Source: JAYUHK01 sp043778415
Lineage (GTDB): Bacteria; Bacteroidota; Bacteroidia; Chitinophagales; Saprospiraceae
DNA: 12,381 nucleotides
Assembly (NCBI GenBank): GCA_043778415.1
Contig: JAYWGG010000323.1
Span: 1 to 12,381 of the forward strand
Direction: 5' to 3'
Numbering within the stretch: the stretch's first letter is position 1; every line of letters begins with the position of its first letter. The position numbers were made by a program, and so were the translations under genes. Below are positions 6,513 through 12,381 of the stretch, one piece after another. The notes beneath the pieces were generated by a model. The model had not been told where the DNA came from. It saw only the letters and a list, made by a program, of their open reading frames with translations, and did not search any database.

Positions 6513-7265
6513 ATGAAAAAAATGCTTTTTTCTTTTGTATTACTCGCTTTTTTGACCACCGATACACTCTGGTCGCAGAAGGTAACGCTCACGCCTTTCG
6601 CCGATTCGCACCAGTTTGAAGATGCCAAAATTCAGTCCGTTGTGTTCAAAGACGGAAAGTTCGCCTACAAAATCGGCGGCGATACCTACAAGCTCGGTAT
6701 GCAAACACCCGATGCGGCTTCCAAAATGTGCGCCAACTCCAAAGAAGGGCAACATATTCACTTGATTGTGGACAATACGCCGTATGTGGCAAAGTACAAA
6801 CCCGAATTTGACTTGGACATCGAGGACGGCGAACACTATATCCTCACTTTTTTGTCCCGCTCTTATCACGAAAGTATCAAGACCAAAGCGGCATACAAAG
6901 CGATGCACGTCAAGGCAAAAGATAATAATTTCAAACGCGATGAGCCGATAAAAGACCCGATGATATTTTTTAGCCGCCCCAAAGGAACGTATGTCGGCGA
7001 AGATACCAAAAAAGTAATGCTCGATTTTTATTTGGTGAATTGTAAACTTTCTAAAAAAGGTTTTCGCGTAAAAGCGGACATCAACGGACAGGAAATTATG
7101 ATTGATAAGTGGCAAACCTACTATATGGAAGGCTTGCCGATGGGCGAAAGTACCATCACCCTCACGCTGCTCAACCAAAAAGGAAAGCCGCTCGACACAC
7201 CCAACAATCCGATAGAGCAAAAAATCACGCTCAAAGCCGACCCTGCCGCACCGATTGTGAAATAA
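6513..7265 (+). CDS. Secreted protein of unknown function, Bacteroidota-specific type
   Basis: This 250-residue protein has a signal peptide at residues 1-22 (MKKMLFSFVLLAFL then WSQ cleavage region), so it is exported, probably to the periplasm. Residues 79-130 hold the most distinctive block, GQHIHLIVDNTPYVAKY followed by LTFLSRSYHESIKTKAA. A second block from about 155 (GTYVGEDTKKVMLDFYLVN to the ITLTLLNQKGKPL segment) looks like an immunoglobulin-type beta sandwich. I recall similar Bacteroidota proteins labelled hypothetical or phosphopeptide-binding; nothing visible supports a binding function, so I leave it unnamed. The His-rich HIH plus DxD-like acidic turn (FDLDIEDGEH) could bind metal, as a guess. 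The gene stands alone between a repeat-rich gap and a strong terminator. Confidence 0.8.
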   Translation: MKKMLFSFVLLAFLTTDTLWSQKVTLTPFADSHQFEDAKIQSVVFKDGKFAYKIGGDTYKLGMQTPDAASKMCANSKEGQHIHLIVDNTPYVAKYKPEFDLDIEDGEHYILTFLSRSYHESIKTKAAYKAMHVKAKDNNFKRDEPIKDPMIFFSRPKGTYVGEDTKKVMLDFYLVNCKLSKKGFRVKADINGQEIMIDKWQTYYMEGLPMGESTITLTLLNQKGKPLDTPNNPIEQKITLKADPAAPIVK

Positions 7266-7284
7266 ATCAGTCGCACAGACAGCT

Positions 7285-7323
7285 AAAGTGGAAACCATCG
7301 AAAAATGGTTTCCACTTTTTTTT
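7285..7323 (+). terminator. Strong rho-independent terminator
   Basis: AAAGTGGAAACCAT (7285-7298) pairs perfectly over 14 bases with ATGGTTTCCACTTT (7305-7318) around the loop CGAAAA, and T's run from 7316 to 7323. It ends the secreted-protein transcript 20 bases after its stop and insulates the DUF4153 gene that follows. Confidence 0.92.
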
Positions 7324-7332
7324 GTGATTAAA

Positions 7333-7368
7333 ATTTGTAGCTTTACGAAGTCATTTGTGACTTTACGA
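7333..7368 (+). repeat. Two 16-base direct repeats 20 bases apart, upstream of DUF4153 gene
   Basis: ATTTGTAGCTTTACGA (7333-7348) and ATTTGTGACTTTACGA (7353-7368) differ at only two adjacent positions and start exactly 20 bases apart, about two helical turns. They lie 63-98 bases before the DUF4153 start, just after a strong terminator, where the promoter should be. This is compatible with paired operator sites or a promoter element. Confidence 0.5.
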
Positions 7369-7430
7369 TATTACAACTAACTGGTTTATAATTACTTGTG
7401 CGACTAAAAACCAATCACTAAAAACTACCT

Positions 7431-9296
7431 ATGAAGTTTTTGACCCAACTGTCCGATACGGCGAGCGCGACGCTGCTCCGCTTTCCTTTTGTCCTCCTTT
7501 CAGCTGTCGTGGCGACCGCCGCCGCCATCTACGCAACCACCGTCGATAGAGCCATAAACGGAGTGTATGCCGAGCCTAACTTCCTGATTATCAAGGCGGG
7601 GCTTCTTGCTGGACTTGGGATTTCGCTTCTTCTTTCGCTGGCTTTGATGGCTGAGCGGCGCATTATTGCTATCAAAAGTTGGCAGGCGCAGTTGATTGGT
7701 GTGCTTATTTTGAGTGTTTATTTCTTCGCACTTCCCTCATCTTCTGGGTATTTTTCGATGTATTGGGTGATTCAACTTACGATGGTTGCGCTGGCTTCGC
7801 ATTTATTGGTGTCGTTTGCGCCCTTTTTGGGCAAGATGAACCTCAACGGATTTTGGCACTACAACGAACATTTTTTTATCATAATTTTGACTACTTTGCT
7901 ATATTCTTACGTCCTTTACGGCGGCTTGGTTTTGGCGATGGTATCACTCAAATTTTTATTTAAAATAGACATTGCATGGCAAAATTTTTGGTGTCTTTTT
8001 TGGCTCTTGCAGGGCGTATTCAACACATGGTTTTTTCTGTCCAAAATACCCGCCGACATCGGGGACTTTAATACCCAAGACAGCTACCCAAAAGGCTTAA
8101 AAGTCTTTTCGCAATACGTTCTGTTGCCGTTGGTCATCATTTATTTATTCATTTTGTACGCTTACGGTTTCAAAATCATTGCCACATGGTCGCTGCCCGT
8201 AGGTTGGGTATCGTACATGGTGTTGGGATTTTCGGTAGCCGGAATGTTGTCATTTCTGCTCCTTTATCCATTCAAAAACAGCAGCGAAAACGGCTGGATT
8301 CAGCAGTTCAACCGTTGGTTTTATGTCATTATTGTCCCATTGGTGGGATTGCTTTTCGTAGCCGTCGGCTATCGTATCAGAGCGTACGGAGTCACAGAAA
8401 ACCGCTATTTTGTTGTGCTTTTAGCTATTTGGCTGCTCGGCATTGCACTTTATTTCATCTTTTTCAAACGCGATAATATTTCGGTCATTCCTATCAGTTT
8501 GTGTGTCGTCGCTTTGCTGTCGAGCTTCGGTTTTTGGGGAGCAAGTTCGGTTTCGGCAGCAAGCCAAAAAAATCGCCTAATAAGGCTATTTAGTGACAAC
8601 CAAATAAACATAATATCCGACTCTGTGAGCGTAATAAATCCAAACTTGAAGCGAAAAACTGCCGCAGAGATAACGTCTATTCTTGACTTTTTCGCCAGTA
8701 GGAATGAGTTAAGAAAACTGCATGATGTGTTTGAAATTTCGCCGCAAAAAGATAGTTTGTTCTTTACTTTGAGCGAGCGAGAAAAAGAAACTAAACTGTT
8801 AGAACGAGTCCGAGTACCTTATACTTACTGGCGAAATCCCAGTTATGATGAAAATGATACGCTTCCCGTATCCAATGAATATGTTTATACCTTCACTCTA
8901 AACCAATCGCCCATCGAAATTATCGAAACATCGGGTTACGATTTTATTATGCCTTACTGGACGTGCCAACTTGTACCTCCAGAAGGTGTATTACAAAGTT
9001 TTATATTTCGAGGAAAAAAATTATCTACCAAATTGTGTGACAATAAACTATCTTTTTCACTCGACGGCAAAAAAGCGGAATTGGATATGCAGACTTTCTA
9101 TAATTCGCAGTTGAAACCTACGCAAGAACAGTCGAGCGCAATGCCTGCCGAAAACATGACGGCAATAATTTCGCACCCCGATTTGGAGATTAAAATTCTG
9201 TTCAAGCAGATAATTATTCAATTTTTAGATAGAAAATCAGAGGTCGGAAAAGTCCAATATGCGGAGTTTCAACTGTTGCTGAAAGAAAAGAAATAA
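7431..9296 (+). CDS. DUF4153 domain-containing multi-pass membrane protein
   Basis: This 621-residue inner-membrane protein is of unknown function. About eleven hydrophobic segments fill residues 17-373 (for example 17-37, 52-74, 85-102, 107-131, 147-177, 183-203, 229-250, 255-281, 296-314, 326-345, 351-373). Between them are the blocks typical of DUF4153 proteins of Bacteroidota: YPKGLKVFSQYVLLPLVIIY (219-238) and GYRIRAYGVTENRYFV (313-328). The C-terminal 240 residues are soluble and hydrophilic, with no domain I recognise, and probably face the periplasm. The ATG at 7431 begins a normal positive-inside N-terminus. The next gene starts 59 bases after its stop on the same strand, so the three right-hand genes may be co-transcribed, although a promoter-like box exists in that gap. 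Confidence 0.88.
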   Translation: MKFLTQLSDTASATLLRFPFVLLSAVVATAAAIYATTVDRAINGVYAEPNFLIIKAGLLAGLGISLLLSLALMAERRIIAIKSWQAQLIGVLILSVYFFALPSSSGYFSMYWVIQLTMVALASHLLVSFAPFLGKMNLNGFWHYNEHFFIIILTTLLYSYVLYGGLVLAMVSLKFLFKIDIAWQNFWCLFWLLQGVFNTWFFLSKIPADIGDFNTQDSYPKGLKVFSQYVLLPLVIIYLFILYAYGFKIIATWSLPVGWVSYMVLGFSVAGMLSFLLLYPFKNSSENGWIQQFNRWFYVIIVPLVGLLFVAVGYRIRAYGVTENRYFVVLLAIWLLGIALYFIFFKRDNISVIPISLCVVALLSSFGFWGASSVSAASQKNRLIRLFSDNQINIISDSVSVINPNLKRKTAAEITSILDFFASRNELRKLHDVFEISPQKDSLFFTLSEREKETKLLERVRVPYTYWRNPSYDENDTLPVSNEYVYTFTLNQSPIEIIETSGYDFIMPYWTCQLVPPEGVLQSFIFRGKKLSTKLCDNKLSFSLDGKKAELDMQTFYNSQLKPTQEQSSAMPAENMTAIISHPDLEIKILFKQIIIQFLDRKSEVGKVQYAEFQLLLKEKK

Positions 9297-9326
9297 ATAA
9301 AATAGTTAGCTTTTCTTACTCTCGAA

Positions 9327-9359
9327 ATGAATTTTTTATCTATTTTTGTACCAACTTGA
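9327..9359 (+). other. Possible 10-codon leader ORF overlapping the next start codon
   Basis: ATG at 9327 opens a reading frame for MNFLSIFVPT that ends with TGA at 9357-9359. Its stop overlaps the TTG start of the next gene as TTGA. If translated, it would place terminating ribosomes on the weak TTG codon, a known way to couple initiation. A short frame like this can arise by chance in AT-rich DNA. Confidence 0.3.
9341..9348 (+). promoter_or_regulatory. Exact -7 promoter box just before a TTG start
   Basis: TATTTTTG matches TAnnTTTG exactly. Transcription would start about 9352-9355, leaving almost no leader before the TTG at 9356. No clear -33 TTTG or TTG is found 17-23 bases upstream. This reading competes with the leader-ORF reading, because a start here would exclude most of that frame. 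Confidence 0.3.
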
Positions 9360-9865
9360 AAAAAATCGGATACATAGTTTTACTTCTCATTTGCCTGCTT
9401 CAGTCAGGCGGAATGTTGCTCGTGTATAAGTTTCAGCAGTATTGTGCGCAGCGAGAAATGGATTGGGAGTTGTACCGCGAAGAAGCTCGACTCGAAAAAC
9501 TTGTCGTTTCATTGCATGACTTCCAGAATGGTAGAATCAACGAGCGCGAAATCTCTGTCAATGGCAAGTTGTATGACATAAAATCTGTCAGTATTTTAGG
9601 AAATACCGTTGAGTTGCTGGTTGTGAATGACGAAAAAGAAGAACGCATTTTAGCGAAAATCAAAGAGTTGAGGAACAATACAAACGAACAAAGTAGCCCG
9701 TTTTCTCATCAATTCGTAAAACTACCACCGCTTGTTTATATTTTTTCTGCGCCAAATTCTAAATTAATTTTTCCGGCGTTGGAAGAAGATAATTTTGTAC
9801 CGCTCTGCGAATGTGCAATCTCTCGCAAATTTGCCCCGCCTTTTCCTCCCCCGAAGTTGGTTTGA
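9356..9865 (+). CDS. Small membrane-anchored protein next to the TonB receptor gene
   Basis: This 169-residue protein has an N-terminal hydrophobic segment (residues 4-24) that acts as a signal peptide or anchor. A periplasmic part follows: a charged helix at about 28-56 (QREMDWELYREEARLEKL), a compact beta-rich core (ISVNGKLYDIKSVSILGNTVELLVVNDEKEE, about 66-96) and a proline-rich tail ending PPFPPPKLV. C30, C151 and C153 (CEC) could bind metal. I recall similar small proteins beside TonB receptors in Bacteroidota, with no known activity. The start is TTG: MKKIGYIVLL is a normal secretory N-terminus and the first in-frame ATG (9413) would remove most of the hydrophobic segment. It follows the DUF4153 gene by 59 bases and precedes the receptor gene by 100. 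Confidence 0.7.
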   Translation: MKKIGYIVLLLICLLQSGGMLLVYKFQQYCAQREMDWELYREEARLEKLVVSLHDFQNGRINEREISVNGKLYDIKSVSILGNTVELLVVNDEKEERILAKIKELRNNTNEQSSPFSHQFVKLPPLVYIFSAPNSKLIFPALEEDNFVPLCECAISRKFAPPFPPPKLV

Positions 9866-9965
9866 TTCATTTATTTTTTATTGCCTCAATTTAGTAAAGT
9901 ACAAGTCTGCTCTTACTATTATAGGTTTCGTATGTCAATTTATCAAACCAAAGAATATTTCTAAA

Positions 9966-12179
9966 ATGAAAAAAATAGTATATAGTTTTGTCGCATTTCT
10001 TCTATCCACAGCATGGAGTTTGGCGCAGACGACCACAGCAGATACTACACAATCGATTACACTCAACGAAGTGGTCATCTCGGTAAACAAAACGCCAGAA
10101 ACAAAAAAAACAGTCGCACAACAGGTGCAGGTGCTTGATGCAGCTCGAATCGCCAGCGCACAATCCCAAACTACCGCAGACCTCATCGCCAACTCGGGCA
10201 ACGTATTTATTCAAAAAAGTCAGATGGGCGGCGGAAGTGTGAGCATCAGGGGTTTTGAGGCGAACCGAAATCTTCTTGTGATAGACGGCGTAAGAATGAA
10301 TAATCTAATCTATAGAGGCGGACATTTACAAAATATTATTACGGTGGATAATAATTCGCTCGAAAGAGCGGAGATACTGTTCGGACCGTCATCGACTATT
10401 TATGGCAGCGATGCGCTCGGAGGAGTGATTCATCTTTACACCAAAAATCCGCACTTTGCTTCGGGCGACCAGAACCAAAATGTGAAAGTAAATGCGTTCT
10501 CTCGCTACGGAAGCGTCAATAACGAATTGACGGGACATATTGATGTCAATTTGGGCGGAAAAAAATTCGCTTCGCTCACGTCATTCACTTACTCGCAGTT
10601 TGGTGACTTGGAGGGCGGACGAAACCAAAATCCGTTCTACACGGGTGCGTATGGAGAGCGTCCTTTTTATGTAGAAAGGATTGGCGGGAAGGATTCGCTG
10701 GTAAAAAATACCAACCGCTATCTGCAAATTCAAAGTGCTTATTCGCAGTACGATTTGTTACAAAAATTCGCTTTCAAGCAAAACGAACACACCACACATG
10801 GGCTGAATTTGCAGTATTCCAACTCTACCGATGTCCCCCGATATGACCGACTTACTGACCCCGCAGGGACGGGTTTGAGGTTTGCAGAGTGGTATTACGG
10901 ACCACAAACAAGACTGCTCGCCGCTTACGACTTGAATATCAACAATCCGAATGCTACATTTCAGAAAATCCATGCTGGCATCAATTACCAGAATGTGATA
11001 GAAAGCCGATATACGAGGAGATTCAATAACAACTCTCGACAGGGTCGTGTTGAAAATGTAAACGTAGTCGGGACAAATCTTGATTTTCAGAGGATATTTA
11101 GCCGCCACAACATTCGCTTTGGGTTGGACGCGCAGTACAATACGCTAAAATCAACCGCAAGTGACAACAACATCGCCACCGGAGATAGCAAAGCCCTCAG
11201 CACTCGCTACCCAGACGGAAATAACACGTTGCTGAATACCGCTTTGTATGTTTCACATACTTGGAACATAAATGACGAACTCACATTGACCGACGGACTT
11301 CGTGCAGGATTTATTTCGCTTAATTCTACTTTTATCGACACTACTTTTTTTAAATTTCCGTTCAAGAAAGCACAACAATCCAATCCAGTATATTCGGGTT
11401 CTGTGGGACTAATCAGCTCGCCCAGCGATGATTTAAAATTGTCGCTGCTGCTTTCTACGGGTTTTCGAGCACCCAATGTAGATGACCTCAGTAAGGTATT
11501 TGAATCCGCTACGGGAACAGTCATCGTACCAAATTCGGATTTGAAACCCGAAAAAACGATAAACTACGAACTTGGCATCACTAAAATCTTCAACAAAAAA
11601 GCAATTTTTGAAAACTCTATCTTCTACACCGATTTTATAGACGCTATCGTTACCGACAAATTCCAGTACAATGGACAAAGTTCAATTATTTACAACGGTA
11701 CAAACAGTCAAGTATTGGCAAACCAAAACAAGCGCAGGGCGTACATTTATGGATTTTCTTCCAATCTAAAATCGCAGCTGACGAATAACTTGCTGCTTAC
11801 TTTGGGAATAAACTACACCTACGGAAGAATAAAAACCGACAGTACGGATTCTCCGATAGACCATATTTCGCCTTTTATGGCTCGGGCGCAATTAACATAT
11901 TCCGTCAAAAACTTTAGTTCCGATTTTTTCGTAAACTACAACGGCTGGAAAAGACTAAAAGATTATTACTTGAACGGCGAGGACAACGAACAATACGCCA
12001 CGCCAAGCGGAATACCTGCATGGCTCACGGCAAACTTCCGTGTTTCGTACAAAGCAGGCAAATTATTGACCCTACAAGCGGGCGTGGATAATATTTTTGA
12101 CACTCAATATCGCACTTTTTCGAGTGGCATCAACGCTCCGGGCAGAAATGTTTTTGCATCTTTGCGATTCAATCTTTAA
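9966..12179 (+). CDS. TonB-dependent outer-membrane receptor, hemin-receptor-like
   Basis: This 737-residue outer-membrane receptor has a signal peptide at residues 1-21 (MKKIVYSFVA...SLAQ) and a TonB-box-like stretch ITLNEVVISV (31-40). The plug domain (about 45-160) contains SVSIRGFEANRNLLVIDGVR and RAEILFGPSSTIYGSDALGG. A 22-strand-type beta barrel fills the rest and ends in VFASLRFNL. There is no N-terminal carboxypeptidase-like domain and no SusD partner gene, so it is not a SusC type. The RGGHLQN plug segment and the GFRAP motif (499-503) resemble heme/hemoglobin receptors, but the histidine usually found between FRAP and NPNL is absent, and NPNL reads PNSDL (522-526). Substrate is open. 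The frame runs back to 9795, but the ATG at 9966 is chosen for the signal peptide. Confidence 0.92.
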   Translation: MKKIVYSFVAFLLSTAWSLAQTTTADTTQSITLNEVVISVNKTPETKKTVAQQVQVLDAARIASAQSQTTADLIANSGNVFIQKSQMGGGSVSIRGFEANRNLLVIDGVRMNNLIYRGGHLQNIITVDNNSLERAEILFGPSSTIYGSDALGGVIHLYTKNPHFASGDQNQNVKVNAFSRYGSVNNELTGHIDVNLGGKKFASLTSFTYSQFGDLEGGRNQNPFYTGAYGERPFYVERIGGKDSLVKNTNRYLQIQSAYSQYDLLQKFAFKQNEHTTHGLNLQYSNSTDVPRYDRLTDPAGTGLRFAEWYYGPQTRLLAAYDLNINNPNATFQKIHAGINYQNVIESRYTRRFNNNSRQGRVENVNVVGTNLDFQRIFSRHNIRFGLDAQYNTLKSTASDNNIATGDSKALSTRYPDGNNTLLNTALYVSHTWNINDELTLTDGLRAGFISLNSTFIDTTFFKFPFKKAQQSNPVYSGSVGLISSPSDDLKLSLLLSTGFRAPNVDDLSKVFESATGTVIVPNSDLKPEKTINYELGITKIFNKKAIFENSIFYTDFIDAIVTDKFQYNGQSSIIYNGTNSQVLANQNKRRAYIYGFSSNLKSQLTNNLLLTLGINYTYGRIKTDSTDSPIDHISPFMARAQLTYSVKNFSSDFFVNYNGWKRLKDYYLNGEDNEQYATPSGIPAWLTANFRVSYKAGKLLTLQAGVDNIFDTQYRTFSSGINAPGRNVFASLRFNL

Positions 12180-12301
12180 GGAATGAAGAGAAAATAAACT
12201 ACTCATCTGGTTCGAGTAAATTCTACCAATCGACTGCGGATTGATTAAATTTATTGGAAAAAAGTTGAGTAGTTTATTTTTTGGGAATGAAGAGAAAATA
12301 A
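12180..12301. repeat. 18-base direct repeat flanking a palindromic element
   Basis: GGAATGAAGAGAAAATAA occurs at 12180-12197, directly after the receptor stop codon, and again identically at 12284-12301. The copies are 104 bases apart and bracket the palindrome at 12191-12280, with the left copy overlapping it. After both copies the sequence stays partly alike (ACTACTCA versus GGTACTGA). Confidence 0.65.
12191..12280. repeat. 90-base imperfect palindrome with motif copies 3 and 4 as its arms
   Basis: AAAATAAACTACTCA (12191-12205) is the exact reverse complement of 12266-12280. Inside, TAAATT (12217-12222) pairs with 12248-12253 and CAATC (12227-12231) with 12239-12243, with nearly symmetrical internal loops (11/12 and 4/4) and a 7-base tip. 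The arms are the same 16-base motif family found before aroK and before the secreted protein. It may serve as the receptor-gene terminator (right arm rich in T) or be a small non-autonomous element. Confidence 0.6.
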
Positions 12302-12381
12302 GGTACTGAATATTGTGACGCAGAATTTTGGGTCAAAACAAGGCAGATTTGAGGCGCGATGCCGTGCATCGTAACGAAAAT
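12302..12381. repeat. Palindromic repeat-like element cut by the window edge
   Basis: CGATGC (12357-12362) pairs with GCATCG (12366-12371) around CGT, and ATTT (12347-12350) pairs with AAAT (12378-12381) further out. The fold therefore appears to continue beyond the edge. No coding frame is visible. The layout suggests the left half of an imperfect palindrome of a dispersed-repeat type. Confidence 0.4.

Noticed and set aside
6540..7298. 252-codon open frame on the minus strand opposite the secreted protein
   Set aside because: The plus-strand gene has a signal peptide, coherent domains and a terminator in the right orientation; the antisense frame has a composition of chance translation and runs into the terminator hairpin.
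9795..9965. Upstream extension of the TonB receptor frame by 57 residues
   Set aside because: It overlaps the end of the small anchored-protein gene, and a complete signal peptide begins at the ATG at 9966.
12208..12228. GGTTCGAG resembling a tRNA T loop
   Set aside because: It lies inside the palindromic repeat and lacks paired stems or a cloverleaf.

Overview
The window looks like chromosomal DNA of a Bacteroidota bacterium, most likely from the Cytophagales side of the phylum. This is an inference from several things: AT-rich intergenic DNA, almost no Shine-Dalgarno sequences before start codons, promoter-like TAnnTTTG boxes, a TonB-dependent receptor, a DUF4153 membrane protein, a Bacteroidota-type small helix-turn-helix protein, and a radical-SAM enzyme of the futalosine menaquinone route. 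No tRNA, rRNA, CRISPR array, transposase or phage gene was found. Much of the window is ordinary housekeeping sequence.

Left part, minus strand (about 1-4118). After a terminator at 108-141 that points right comes a secreted thioredoxin-SPOR fusion (160-987). An AT-rich gap follows, then a co-directional set read leftwards: a GT2 glycosyltransferase (3228-4118), mqnE aminofutalosine synthase (1947-3146) and a histidine phosphatase (1324-1947). The last two share one base (TGATG), so they are probably translationally coupled.

Middle part, plus strand (about 4200-7323). A small predicted HTH DNA-binding protein (4318-4578) ends at a strong terminator. Next are shikimate kinase aroK (4765-5292), a stand-alone GT-B C-terminal-type domain with a degenerate catalytic motif (5632-6159), and a secreted Bacteroidota protein of unknown role (6513-7265) that ends at a strong terminator. 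The gaps are 300-350 bases, AT-rich, and the one at 6160-6512 is full of inverted repeats.

Right part, plus strand (7431-12179). A DUF4153 multi-pass membrane protein, a small membrane-anchored protein that appears to start at TTG, and a TonB-dependent outer-membrane receptor lie in line and may be co-expressed. The pairing of a small anchored periplasmic protein with a receptor suggests an uptake function for a metal, heme or other ligand, but the substrate cannot be read from the sequence.

The most interesting non-coding signal is a 16-base motif (RAAATAAACTANYCAT) found only in intergenic DNA: before aroK, before the secreted protein, and as the two arms of a 90-base imperfect palindrome after the receptor gene. 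A second repeat-like element starts there and runs off the right edge. No clearly new multi-gene system could be demonstrated. The best candidates for something undescribed are the thioredoxin-SPOR fusion, the stand-alone degenerate glycosyltransferase domain, the TTG-start gene with its overlapping 10-codon leader, and the repeat family.
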